From: DATFCK01 sp963728975
GTDB lineage: Bacteria > Verrucomicrobiota > Verrucomicrobiia > Chthoniobacterales > UBA10450
DNA length: 64,000 nucleotides
Assembly (NCBI GenBank): GCA_963728975.1
Contig: CAVSMF010000001.1
Coordinates: 310,001 to 374,000, forward strand
Direction of reading: 5' to 3'
The translations under genes were made by a program, and so were the position numbers. The notes below the pieces were generated by a model, which did not search any database, was not told where the DNA came from, and saw only the letters and a list, made by a program, of their open reading frames with translations. Shown one piece after another: positions 34,361 to 42,980 of this stretch. Positions within the stretch are counted from its first letter, which is position 1; each line of letters opens with the position of its first letter.

Positions 34361-36366
34361 CGGCACCGCCGGTCTGCGTCTTATATACTCAAGATTCCGA
34401 TCTCCTTCGCCGAGTGAAGGCGTTTGTGCGCACCATCACCCAGGTCCGCCATGTTCAGGAGCCGGAGCGTCTCGAATCCGTCCTGTATCAGTCGGCTCCT
34501 GCTCTGCTCGTTGTTGATCTGCGGGCCAAGGAGAGCCTCGATTTAATCGAACAAGTACGATCGGAATGGCCCAATGTGCTCGTTACCGCGCTCGGCACTC
34601 CCCGTTCCGAGCCGTTACGCGATGCTGAAGATTCGGGGATTTATGCCGTCGAAGATCTGGAACTCGATCGCCGCCATTTCCAGGCCCTGGTCGTCCGGGC
34701 CATCGATCATCTGCGCGTCCTGGAAGAAAATCGCGATCTTCGCGAGGAACAATCGAACCCAGCGCCGCCCGAGCGCGGGCGACGGCCTGAACCCTCGCGC
34801 GAACCGCGCACCTCCTCCTCTTCAATTCCTTTGCTGCGATTTGCCCGAGTGTTCCGCCGGTTTGATGACGTCGATGGGCTTCTTGCCAGCCTTGTCGAGG
34901 GCGTCGCCGATTCCGCCGGAGTTGCCCGGGTGGGCATTTTCTCGAAGATGCGCCAGGGAGACCGGTATCGTCTCCGAGCCGGTCTCCGTTGCCTGCCGGA
35001 GACGCAGGAGATCGAGTTCGGGGAACGCGACCCGCTGGTGCGCTGGTTTGAATTACACGCTCACCTGGTCAGCCGGGCCAATCTGGCCGACACCGCGGAT
35101 CGGTCTCAGCGTTCAACACTGCGCCGCGCCCTCGACAACTTTGGAGCGGAAGTCATTGTTCCTCTCTACGCTCGCGGGCGCATCATCGGCTGGCTATTCT
35201 TCGGTCACCGGCTCACCGGGCAACGTTTCGATTACCAGGACCTGGAGGGCCTGATGATTTTGGCCGAGCATGTTTCCACCGTCCTTGAGAATGCGCTTCT
35301 CTACGAGGAAGTGGCGGTGCAAAAGACCCTGGCCGAAACCCTGTTGAAGTCGATTCCACCCGGGATCATCGCCACCGACCAAGAAGGTATTATCCGTTGG
35401 TTTAATCCGACGGCTGAGCAAATCCTGGGTGTGCAAGGCACTCGTGTCCTGAACAAGCCGGTCGAGACCGCGGGAAGCAAGATGGCGGGGTTCCTGCGCG
35501 AAACACTCGATGCCAAAACCAACCTGCCGCCGCGGCAATGGATCGACGGCAAGACCCAGCGTTCCCTGGCGGTTGAAACGCGCCGGTTGAGCGATCACCA
35601 GACGGCTCTTGGCGCGGTCGCGGTCATCCATGATATGACTGCCGAAGAAGACTTGCGCCAAAAACAGGACTTGGTGGAGCGGGCCGCCTTCTGGACCGAT
35701 CTGGCTGCCAGCATGTCTCACGAAATCCGTAACCCACTGGTGGCAATCAAGACGTTCGCCCAGCTGCTTCCGGAAAGGTTCGATGACGCGGAATTTCGAA
35801 AGGAATTCAATGAAATTGTGGTTCGGGAAATCGATCGGCTCGACCGGATCATTACCCAGATCAACAACTTCGCCCATCCACCGGAACTGATTTTCAAACC
35901 CCTGGATGTTCGGCAATCGGTGAACCGGGGGCTGGAGATTGCGAAAACTCGATTCGACGTGGACGGGAAGTTTTCCCTGGAAACCTCGCTACCTAACGAT
36001 TTGCCAAAAGTGATGGGCGACGAAACGGCGCTGGCCGAGGTGTTTGCTCACCTTCTGGCCAACGCGGCTGAGGCGGCGGCCGGCCAGGAAAAGCCGCGCA
36101 TCGTGCTGGCGGCCAAGCCGGTCCGGGAAGGCGCCCACACCAGTAGCGTGGTGGTTACGATTCGGGACAATGGCAAAGGGATCGACCCGGACCTAAAAGA
36201 AAAGATCTTCTCGCCCTTCTGCACGACCAAGCCGCGCGGAATGGGACTCGGCCTGCCAATTGTGAAGCGAACCATTTTCGATCACAACGGCCGGGTCGAG
36301 ATCGACTCGACCTCCAAGGGAACGCTGGTTAGCGTCACCTTGCCGGCCAGCTCAAACGGCAGCTGA
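34357..36366 (+). CDS. Soluble sensor kinase (degenerate receiver-GAF-PAS-HisKA-HATPase)
   Basis: A 669-residue protein. The N-terminus (1-125; ALLVVDLRAKES) folds like a receiver but lacks the acidic pair after the first strand (VCVLYTQDSDL), so phosphorylation is doubtful. GAF (155-320), PAS (325-435; SIPPGIIATDQEGIIRWFNP), HisKA with His455 in SMSHEIRNPLVAIKTFAQLL, and HATPase_c (LLANAAEAAAG, DNGKGI, GMGLGLPI) follow. The HisKA segment is strikingly similar to that of the preceding kinase (IKTFAQLLPER in both), pointing to duplication. It starts inside the preceding stop (ATGA). Confidence 0.9.
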   Translation: MTAPPVCVLYTQDSDLLRRVKAFVRTITQVRHVQEPERLESVLYQSAPALLVVDLRAKESLDLIEQVRSEWPNVLVTALGTPRSEPLRDAEDSGIYAVEDLELDRRHFQALVVRAIDHLRVLEENRDLREEQSNPAPPERGRRPEPSREPRTSSSSIPLLRFARVFRRFDDVDGLLASLVEGVADSAGVARVGIFSKMRQGDRYRLRAGLRCLPETQEIEFGERDPLVRWFELHAHLVSRANLADTADRSQRSTLRRALDNFGAEVIVPLYARGRIIGWLFFGHRLTGQRFDYQDLEGLMILAEHVSTVLENALLYEEVAVQKTLAETLLKSIPPGIIATDQEGIIRWFNPTAEQILGVQGTRVLNKPVETAGSKMAGFLRETLDAKTNLPPRQWIDGKTQRSLAVETRRLSDHQTALGAVAVIHDMTAEEDLRQKQDLVERAAFWTDLAASMSHEIRNPLVAIKTFAQLLPERFDDAEFRKEFNEIVVREIDRLDRIITQINNFAHPPELIFKPLDVRQSVNRGLEIAKTRFDVDGKFSLETSLPNDLPKVMGDETALAEVFAHLLANAAEAAAGQEKPRIVLAAKPVREGAHTSSVVVTIRDNGKGIDPDLKEKIFSPFCTTKPRGMGLGLPIVKRTIFDHNGRVEIDSTSKGTLVSVTLPASSNGS

Positions 36367-36552
36367 TGGCCGGGCGATCCCCGTGGCCGGGCCGGGGGTG
36401 CGCCGTTGAAGACGAAATCGCGAGGCGGACAGCGCCCGAAATTCTCGGGCCGCAGCAATTTTAGATTTGCGCTTTTCGGGTTGCGATTTGACTCTGTTGC
36501 CGGACCATTCGCGGATCGACGATCTGCGTGTCCGCAACCGTTCGTCAAAGTC

Positions 36553-37521
36553 ATGATTGTCACCACCGCTCAACTCTACAAGGTCGCGTACGGAAAATTC
36601 GCCGTCGGCGCCTATAACATTAATAACATGGAACAACTCCTCGGCTTGTTCCGGGGCAACGTCCAAAGCAGCGCCCCGTTCATTATCCAATTGTCAAAAG
36701 GCGCCCGCAGTTATGCCGATAAACGCATGCTCGAAGCCATGATTCGAACCGCCGAACAGATATTTCCAGAGGCGATTTTTGCCGTCCATCTCGACCACGG
36801 TGACGAGGAGACCTGTTACGACTGCATCGCGTCCGGGTTTTACAGCTCGGTCATGATCGACGCCAGTCACGAGACATTTGACAAAAATGTTGAAATCACC
36901 AAACGCGTGGTGGCTCGCGCCCACGCCAAGGGGATCAGCGTGGAAGCCGAGCTCGGCATGCTCGGAGGAGTCGAAGAAGACATCAAAGTCGACGAAGGTC
37001 ACGCCTGCCTGACCAACCCGGACGAGGCGGTCGAATTTATCAAGCAAACCCACTGCGATTCTCTGGCCGCAGCGATCGGCACCAGCCACGGCGCTTACAA
37101 GTTCAAAGGGCAGCAATCGCTGCACTTTAATGTCATCGAGCAGATCCGAGACAACCTGAAAAAGGCGGGGCTGCCTCCCACCCCTGTCGTGATGCACGGC
37201 TCTTCCAGCGTGCCTAAATCCGAAGTCGAACGAATCAATGCCGCCGGCGGAAAGCTCGATCCTTCCGCGCGCGGGGTTAATGAAAATGAATATTTACCCG
37301 CTGCTAAACTGGGCGTGACCAAGGTAAATATCGACACCGATGGCCGGCTTGTCTGGACCCGTGTCCATCGCGAGTTCTTTCGTGATCACCCCGAACAATT
37401 CGATTTCCGGCCTCCTGGCAAAGTCTTTGTCCAGGAATACGCAAACTTCATCGCGCATAAGAACGAGAAACTAGGTTCGGCCGGCCAGCTCGACGCCGTG
37501 CGCGCAAGCTTGAAAAAATAA
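36553..37521 (+). CDS. fba: Class II fructose-bisphosphate aldolase
   Basis: Zn-dependent aldolase of glycolysis/gluconeogenesis, 322 residues. Metal-site histidines are in FAVHLDHGD and GTSHGAYKF, and the later VVMHGSSS. The active-site loop GVNENEY and phosphate-binding VNIDTDGR are present. ATG 36553 (MIVTTAQLYK) is the family start; the open frame from 36406 adds a low-complexity stretch. Length and the LDHGDEETC motif match the long class IIB-like type. Stands alone, 24 bp or so before lpxD. Confidence 0.92.
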   Translation: MIVTTAQLYKVAYGKFAVGAYNINNMEQLLGLFRGNVQSSAPFIIQLSKGARSYADKRMLEAMIRTAEQIFPEAIFAVHLDHGDEETCYDCIASGFYSSVMIDASHETFDKNVEITKRVVARAHAKGISVEAELGMLGGVEEDIKVDEGHACLTNPDEAVEFIKQTHCDSLAAAIGTSHGAYKFKGQQSLHFNVIEQIRDNLKKAGLPPTPVVMHGSSSVPKSEVERINAAGGKLDPSARGVNENEYLPAAKLGVTKVNIDTDGRLVWTRVHREFFRDHPEQFDFRPPGKVFVQEYANFIAHKNEKLGSAGQLDAVRASLKK

Positions 37522-37549
37522 CAGCTGCCATGTCGAGCTTAAGGTGCCT

Positions 37550-38626
37550 GTGAGCGGCGCGCCCCATCCAACCACCTTCACCCTCGGGGAATTGACGAAG
37601 ATCTCCGGCGGCGAGTTGGCAGGAAATCCCGACCAGAAGATCACTGGCGCAGCTTCTTTGGCCGAGGCCGCGCCGGGCGACATCACTTTCTTCAATAATC
37701 GCAAGTACGCCGCTCAACTTCAAAATACTCGAGCCACCGCCGTCTTCGTTCCGCTTGATTTTGCCGGCCCGATTCCAGCCGCCCACATTCGGGTAGCGAA
37801 CCCAATGAGGGCGTTTGAGCAAGTCGTCGCGAAATTTGCGCCGCCCCCGATCAGGTTTGCACCGGGTGTTCACGACAAAGCGGCTGTCGACCCAAGCGCG
37901 AAGCTCGGACAGCGGGTGGTGATCCAGCCTTTTGTCGTTATCGAACCGGGAGTCGAGATCGGTGATGATACCTTCCTTGGGGCGGGAACGTATGTCGGGC
38001 ACGGAACCGTGATCGGCTCGAACTGCAAAATCTATCCAGGCGTGATTATCCGGGAACGAGCGAAAATCGGCTCCCGCGTGATCGTCCATAGCGGGGTCGT
38101 GATCGGCGCAGACGGATTCGGATTTGAACCTACTCAGACCGGTTACGAAAAGATCCCGCAGCTCGGCATTGTCCAGATTGACGATGATGTCGAGATCGGG
38201 GCCAACACGACAATTGATCGGGCGCGTTTCGGCCGGACCTGGATTCAAAGGGGGGTCAAGATCGACAACCTGGCGCACCTGGCTCACAACGTGATCGTGG
38301 GGGAGAACACGGTGATGGCCGCCCAGGTAGGCATTGCCGGAAGCACCCGGATCGGAAACCGGGTCGTAATGGGTGGCCAGGTTGGTATTGTCGGCCATAT
38401 CGAGGTTGGCGATGACACGACCCTGGGAGCAAAAACCGGCGTGTCCAAGAACATCGCCGGGGGAACGTGGTGGGGTGTACCGGCAAAACCTTTGGCCAGG
38501 GAGAAAGAGCAAGTCGTCTGGGTGCGCAATTTGGGAAAATTATTTGCCAGGCTGAAAGCGCTTGAGAAAAAGATTGAGCAGTTCCGCGGGGGTCGGGAGA
38601 GCGATCCGAAGGGGCGCGCCAGCTAG
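37550..38626 (+). CDS. lpxD: UDP-3-O-acylglucosamine N-acyltransferase
   Basis: Third step of lipid A synthesis; adds the N-linked hydroxyacyl chain from ACP. N-terminal uridine-binding domain (residues 1-95; SLAEAAPGDITFFNN), then a left-handed beta-helix of hexapeptide repeats (GDDTFLGAGTYVGHGTVIG, VIVHSGVVIGADGFGF) with the catalytic His in LAHLAHNVIVGENT. GTG 37550 is preferred to GTG 37544 because AAGG lies five bases before it. The presence of lpxD argues for a Gram-negative envelope. Confidence 0.93.
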   Translation: MSGAPHPTTFTLGELTKISGGELAGNPDQKITGAASLAEAAPGDITFFNNRKYAAQLQNTRATAVFVPLDFAGPIPAAHIRVANPMRAFEQVVAKFAPPPIRFAPGVHDKAAVDPSAKLGQRVVIQPFVVIEPGVEIGDDTFLGAGTYVGHGTVIGSNCKIYPGVIIRERAKIGSRVIVHSGVVIGADGFGFEPTQTGYEKIPQLGIVQIDDDVEIGANTTIDRARFGRTWIQRGVKIDNLAHLAHNVIVGENTVMAAQVGIAGSTRIGNRVVMGGQVGIVGHIEVGDDTTLGAKTGVSKNIAGGTWWGVPAKPLAREKEQVVWVRNLGKLFARLKALEKKIEQFRGGRESDPKGRAS

Positions 38627-38735
38627 GGGGGCGGGTCGGGCGGGGTTTTGGCGGGGGTAGAAAATGCGGGTTCAGGCAAGTTGAGGCCGCTGGCAAGCTT
38701 AGTGCTTATAGCCTATATAGTAATTATAAAGCACG

Positions 38736-39188
38736 ATGAAGCTTCCTCCGCGCAATTCTTTTCAGTTCCTGATCATCGACGATGACCCCAGCATCGCCCG
38801 GTTCCTCGTCACTTATCTCAGACAAAAAGGACATAACTCCGAATCCATCACCGAAGGCTTTCAAACCGCCGCCTGGCTCGCCCATAACGACTGCGAAGTC
38901 ATCATTGTCGATCTCAAAATGCCCAAGGTCGACGGCATCTCCCTAATCTCGTTTATCCGCGATATCAATATCACTGTCCCCATCATCGTCTTCACCGGCA
39001 TGGGCTACGACGAAGACCAAATGCATGCCGCCCTCCGAGCCGGAGCAAATGGTTACGTCAGCAAGAATCTCCCAATCGAACAACTCTATTGTGTGCTCTC
39101 CCGAGTGCTGGCCACGTGCCAACAACAGGCCCGGCACAAAACTCGCACTCCAACTCCCATTCAACCGGCTCTGGCAAGCGTCGCCTGA
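38736..39188 (+). CDS. Single-domain response regulator (CheY-like)
   Basis: A 150-residue receiver domain alone: acidic pocket FLIIDDDPS, phospho-Asp59 in IIVDLKMPKVDG, the Thr switch IVFTGMG and Lys in YVSKNLP. The 25-residue tail (ATCQQQARHKTRTPTPIQ) is short and unstructured, with no output domain. The AT-rich stretch just upstream (TATATAGTAATTATAAAG) could be a promoter, leaving a very short leader. It may serve one of the several kinases in the window that lack partners. Confidence 0.87.
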   Translation: MKLPPRNSFQFLIIDDDPSIARFLVTYLRQKGHNSESITEGFQTAAWLAHNDCEVIIVDLKMPKVDGISLISFIRDINITVPIIVFTGMGYDEDQMHAALRAGANGYVSKNLPIEQLYCVLSRVLATCQQQARHKTRTPTPIQPALASVA

Positions 39189-39236
39189 GAGCGATCCACT
39201 CTTCGGTCGCCTAACATCTCGCCGACCATCGCGCAT

Positions 39237-39514
39237 TAGAAGCCATCTCACAAATAGGGGCAGGCCGCGCAAGAACAATTTGGGGTGGATGGCAAGGCGC
39301 GAGCAACGAGCATACCCGCAGCGGTCTGTCAGGAGCGAGCAACGCCGCCAGACGCCCCAAATTGCTCTTGCCCTCTGGGTGGCGCCGCTTTTTGGTTTGA
39401 ACGGCGTTGCTTCTCGGTCGCAGGTCGCACCGGACATGCTTCCTCGGCGCGCCTTGTTCAAACCGAAAAATCGGACTGCCACGCGGCCTACCCCTATTTG
39501 TGAGTTGGCTTCTA
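39237..39514. mobile_element. MITE-like element, copy A (278 bp)
   Basis: Imperfect terminal inverted repeats of about 33 bp: left TAGAAGCCATCTCACAAATA..., right the complement of TAGAAGCCAACTCACAAATA.... Both ends begin with TA, as expected if TA is the duplicated target. The interior has no credible gene. A shorter, inverted copy lies at 60756 and a degenerate piece at 41454. It sits between the receiver gene and the end of the NYN gene. Confidence 0.82.
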
Positions 39515-39523
39515 GCTGAAAAT

Positions 39524-39934
39524 TCAGCCGGGAACTGATTCCTCCAACAGCGCACAAAGCATTTCAGGTGAGATACAATGAGCGCCGAAACTGTTGGCCG
39601 TTTCCTTTTCCAGTGAGTCGGATGTCGCAACCGTCAGGTTGTATCGGGCCGCATATTTGGCGGCAAGCCGCTCGATAATGGCATCGGCGGTTTGCCCTTT
39701 GCGTGAGTAGAAGATCTGCACTTCGTGCGGCTCGGATATCGCGCTAACTTGTGTTCCCTGGCCATCGAAAACAACAATCACCCGGACACCGGTCCAGTCC
39801 TGATAATCCCGTAACTTTTTGCTCAACGCGTCCCGCGCCAGGACCGGCCGCCGTTGATGGAGCTTGCGAAGCTCAGGCCAGGCGAAAATCACGCTATGGC
39901 CATCGACCACCAAATATCGCCGCCGCTGCCGCAT
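39524..39934 (-). CDS. NYN-domain (YacP-like) ribonuclease
   Basis: A 136-residue PIN/NYN fold protein: YLVVDGHSVIFAWPEL (first metal-binding Asp), VIVVFDGQGTQ, and the acidic/active region TADAIIERLAAKY, then VATSDSLEKETANSFGAHCI. YacP/Rae1-type proteins cut mRNA or rRNA in association with ribosomes. The stop is 10 bp from the MITE end, so the insertion just missed the gene. A small basic-protein gene lies upstream with a 48-bp gap, probably in one operon. Confidence 0.85.
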   Translation of the reverse strand: MRQRRRYLVVDGHSVIFAWPELRKLHQRRPVLARDALSKKLRDYQDWTGVRVIVVFDGQGTQVSAISEPHEVQIFYSRKGQTADAIIERLAAKYAARYNLTVATSDSLEKETANSFGAHCISPEMLCALLEESVPG

Positions 39935-39982
39935 AAATGCTCGCTCTGCCCGCTGTTGGCCGAGAAGCCCAACGGCTCGGCC

Positions 39983-40120
39983 TTACTCCGACTCCGGAGA
40001 TTGCTTCCTGGCTTTTGATTTGCCGGGTTCCCGCCTCGGTGTCTTGGCCGCCGTCTTCTTCCGCCGCAGATATGCGCGCCGCCGTTTTCGCTTGGTTCTG
40101 ACCCGATGCTGTTGTCCCAT
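39983..40120 (-). CDS. Small Arg/Lys-rich protein (45 aa)
   Basis: MGQQHRVRTKRKRRRAYLRR then KKTAAKTPRREPG and a short acidic end; about 40% basic residues. The ATG at 40120 begins a strongly biased composition, while the longer frame upstream (to 40192) does not. It resembles small ribosome-associated basic proteins; next to an NYN ribonuclease, an RNA- or ribosome-linked role is a reasonable guess only. Confidence 0.6.
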   Translation of the reverse strand: MGQQHRVRTKRKRRRAYLRRKKTAAKTPRREPGKSKARKQSPESE

Positions 40121-40410
40121 CAACCGTGTATAGGTTGGAAAACCAAACCGCGCAACGCCAATTCGCCCGGGTTTCCAAGGTGGCAAACCCATCTCCGGAG
40201 CAATCCCGACGAGTATCTCGGAACTGTGTCTCTGGCTGCTCTGTAGCAGCGGTCCAGCCGCCCCACCCCTGGCGGTGGGCCAGGCTTGGTTAAGTCCAAC
40301 CGCCCTGGGCTAAAGGCCTTTTGGCGGTCCTTGAATTCGAGCCCACGAATCAGGATTGCAATTCCCAGCAATTCACATGTAGAAATGACTCCGGTGCAGT
40401 TTCCACGTCG
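40121..40410. other. Divergent intergenic region
   Basis: 290 bp between the basic-protein gene and the coiled-coil membrane protein; no gene or named signal recognised. Confidence 0.4.
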
Positions 40411-41211
40411 ATGACTTTTGGCATTACCCCGAAGAATATTATTGGGCTATCTGCGGCTTTTCTGACCCTGGCCCTGGTGCTCGCCTTTCTCAATGGCCAA
40501 AAGGTCAATTCGCTCCGTCAGAGTGTAACCAGTGCAACCGCAGCCCGGGACGACATGGCCCGGCGCCGGACCGCTGAACAAAAGGCAATAAAAGCCCGGG
40601 AGGCGGAAGCGGTCGCGGCCGTGGCGAAAGCGGGCGAGGTCGAAAGCAAGGTGGCCAAGGCGGAATCCGACCTGGTGCAACTCCAAACCCAAAAGACGGA
40701 GTTGCAAAATAAGTTGGAGGCCGCTCAGAGCGAGATTTCATCGTTGCAAGGCCGAATCGAGGAAGCGACGGCAAAGCCATCGGAAAATCCGGGAGCGCCT
40801 TCGGTCTCAGAGCTCCAGGCCCAACTCGATGAAGCCCGTCATCAGCTGGAAAGCGCCGAACACGAAAATTCGTTTTTATCCGACAAGATTCGGGCGGCCG
40901 AGGACCGTTCCGCCCAGCTCGAGGAAGAGAAAAAGCGCCAGGCGCCTTCCGGTGGAAAAGCCGGGCTGCGGGGCACGGTCCTGGCGGTTAATCAGGCCTA
41001 CAATTTTGTCGTTTTGAATCTGGGGGGCAGGCAGGGGGTGGAACCGAACGCCGAAATGCTGGTCTTGCGCGATGGCACGTTGATCGGAAAAATCCGAGTT
41101 TCTTCAGTTGAACCTTCCACGGCCATTGGCGATATTATTACCAGTACTCTGGCCCGGGGAGTCGAAGTGCAGCCGGGGGACATTGTGGTTTATGCGGGCA
41201 CGAATTCCTGA
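40411..41211 (+). CDS. Membrane-anchored coiled-coil protein
   Basis: A 266-residue protein from ATG 40411: one transmembrane helix (IIGLSAAFLTLALVLAFLN), a long Ala/Glu/Lys coiled coil (residues 35-180), and a C-terminal beta-rich domain of about 75 residues (LRGTVLAVNQAYNFVVLNLG, PGDIVVYAG). That C-terminal piece recurs in envelope proteins of the phylum, but its function is unknown to me. A small lipoprotein gene follows after 1 bp, so the two are probably co-expressed at the envelope. Confidence 0.75.
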   Translation: MTFGITPKNIIGLSAAFLTLALVLAFLNGQKVNSLRQSVTSATAARDDMARRRTAEQKAIKAREAEAVAAVAKAGEVESKVAKAESDLVQLQTQKTELQNKLEAAQSEISSLQGRIEEATAKPSENPGAPSVSELQAQLDEARHQLESAEHENSFLSDKIRAAEDRSAQLEEEKKRQAPSGGKAGLRGTVLAVNQAYNFVVLNLGGRQGVEPNAEMLVLRDGTLIGKIRVSSVEPSTAIGDIITSTLARGVEVQPGDIVVYAGTNS

Positions 41212-41212
41212 G

Positions 41213-41401
41213 ATGAGAAAAAAAATCGGAACATTGCTAATCGTTGCGGTTGCGACTGGACTGGTTTCCTGCGCAACTCAAAAGAAACACGTCGCGTTGG
41301 TGAACGATCCTGACGCCCACAAGGAATCGCAGATCCCGTGGAATAAGCAGGAAAAATGGGAAGTTGGCGGCCAACTGAGCAACATCAGCGATCGCCGCTG
41401 A
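41213..41401 (+). CDS. Small lipoprotein (62 aa)
   Basis: Signal with lipobox LVSC (TLLIVAVATGLVSC), then about 43 polar residues (HVALVNDPDAHKESQIPW). Starts 1 bp after the preceding stop. Function unknown; the linkage suggests a partner of the coiled-coil envelope protein. Confidence 0.75.
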   Translation: MRKKIGTLLIVAVATGLVSCATQKKHVALVNDPDAHKESQIPWNKQEKWEVGGQLSNISDRR

Positions 41402-41453
41402 TTTCGGGCCGCATCGATTTTGCCCTTTAGCCGCGCCGCGCGCCCGGGCCGCC

Positions 41454-41502
41454 TTAGAAGCCGTCCGCCGCCAGATGGCCCAAATTGCTCTCTCGCCCTT
41501 AG
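41454..41502. repeat. Degenerate fragment of the MITE family
   Basis: TTAGAAGCCGTC is followed by CGCCAGATGGCCCAAATTGCTCT, matching the MITE terminus and an internal stretch of copy A (CGCCAGACGCCCCAAATTGCTCT near 39350). Too short and diverged to be active. Confidence 0.5.
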
Positions 41503-41524
41503 CCGGTGAGCGGTCAGGTTTTCC

Positions 41525-42871
41525 TCAAATCCAGACCCCGGCCGGGATGACCGCGTTTTTAGGAACGACCACGATGCCTTCCCGGATAAAGTAATTCTCA
41601 CCGTCGAAGTCGGCCGGTTTACCCTCCGGTGTAATCACAGCGCCGTCGGCAATACGCGCGTTCTTATCGATGATCGCCCGGTCGATCACGCAATTGCGGC
41701 CAATGCCTATCGCTGGAACTCCGGCTTCGCCGCGCCCCTCATGTTCGAAATAATCGGCGCCCATCACAATGCTGTTTCGAATGGTGGCGCCTGATTGGAT
41801 AATGCTCCGAATCCCAATAACCGACCGTTCGAGGTGCGCGTCCGATATGATGCAACCATCGGAGATGATCGCCTGGCGCAAAGTCGCGCCATTCACTTTA
41901 CTGCCGGGCAGGAAACGCGGATGCGTGTAAATGGGCGCCTCGGTGTCGAAGAAACTGTATTCCGGCACCAGATTCGTCAGATCGAGGTTGGCTTCATAGA
42001 ATGCCCTGACCGTTCCGATATCTTCCCAGTAGCCCTTGAAGATGTAGGCGCTTACATGCCGGTCTTTGATCGAGTGCGGAATCACATGTTTGCCAAAATC
42101 GACCAGCCTGTTGTCCAGGCATTGGACCAGCACTTCACGGTTGAAGAGATAAATGCCCATCGACGCCTGAAACAGTTCCTCCTCTTCTCCCAGACCGACC
42201 GCGGCAAGCAGTTCCCGGCTCATTCGCATATCCTGTAAAAGCGATTCGTCTTTCGGCTTTTCCAGGAACCGGGTGATCCGCCGGTCGACTCCACATTGCA
42301 TCACACCGAATTCGGAGACTTGTTCGCGATGAACCGGTTTGGTGGCGAGAGTGATCTCGGCCCCGGAGAGAATGTGCTGATGCAACAGAGCCCTGAAATC
42401 CATTCGATAAAGCTGATCGCCGCTCAGAATGAGATAGTAATCAAACGGGCGCTCCAGGAAATAACGCATGTTCTGGCGGACCGCGTCAGCCGTGCCCTGG
42501 TACCATTGCGAGCCTTCCGGCGTTTGCTGGGCGGCCAGGATGTCGACGAAACTGCGGGAGAAGTTGTCGAACTTGTAGCTGGCCTGAATGTGCCGATGCA
42601 GCGACATGCTGTTGAATTGAGTAAGGACGTAGATCGAGCGGAGCCCTGAGTTGAGACAATTGCTGATCGGAATATCGACCAGCCGATATTTGCCCCCGAG
42701 CGGGACAGCCGGTTTGGCCCGGTCTTTGGTCAGGGGAAAAAGCCTGGTTCCTGCCCCACCCCCCATAATGACGGACAGCGTCCGTTGGGTCGTGCCGGGG
42801 GGGAGCGATGGGGTCGACAGGGGCGAACTGATCAACAAGGAATCGCGCTGCACCGTGTCTTGCGTTTGCAC
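41525..42871 (-). CDS. glgC: Glucose-1-phosphate adenylyltransferase
   Basis: Makes ADP-glucose for glycogen. 448 residues: the nucleotidyl-transfer loop MGGGAGTRLFPLTKDRAKPAVPLGG, substrate-binding VDIPISNCLNSGL, and a C-terminal left-handed beta-helix (VNGATLRQAIISDGCIISDA, GIGRNCVIDRAIIDKN). The C-terminus (VVVPKNAVIPAGVWI) is the plant/cyanobacterial type, which is activated by 3-phosphoglycerate. Divergent from glmS. Confidence 0.93.
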   Translation of the reverse strand: MQTQDTVQRDSLLISSPLSTPSLPPGTTQRTLSVIMGGGAGTRLFPLTKDRAKPAVPLGGKYRLVDIPISNCLNSGLRSIYVLTQFNSMSLHRHIQASYKFDNFSRSFVDILAAQQTPEGSQWYQGTADAVRQNMRYFLERPFDYYLILSGDQLYRMDFRALLHQHILSGAEITLATKPVHREQVSEFGVMQCGVDRRITRFLEKPKDESLLQDMRMSRELLAAVGLGEEEELFQASMGIYLFNREVLVQCLDNRLVDFGKHVIPHSIKDRHVSAYIFKGYWEDIGTVRAFYEANLDLTNLVPEYSFFDTEAPIYTHPRFLPGSKVNGATLRQAIISDGCIISDAHLERSVIGIRSIIQSGATIRNSIVMGADYFEHEGRGEAGVPAIGIGRNCVIDRAIIDKNARIADGAVITPEGKPADFDGENYFIREGIVVVPKNAVIPAGVWI

Positions 42872-42980
42872 CTCCTCAATTACTCAGCGTCCGGCCCGTC
42901 CGGCAACCTTTTTGCGCCCTGGCTGAGGCTGGGATTTGTCCCAGAAATGTGGTAAGATCGGGTGCTTTGTCAGTGTAATT

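Noticed and set aside
37448..38512. Leftward frame opposite fba/lpxD
   Set aside because: Spans two genes on the other strand and its repetitive His/Asp-rich translation mirrors the LpxD hexapeptide repeats.
39243..39519. Open frames within the MITE
   Set aside because: Present on both strands, biased composition, no motif, and disrupted in copy B by the internal deletion.
42872..42980. glmS ribozyme upstream of glmS
   Set aside because: The divergent gap is about 110 bp and shows no ribozyme core; such ribozymes are mainly known from Firmicutes.
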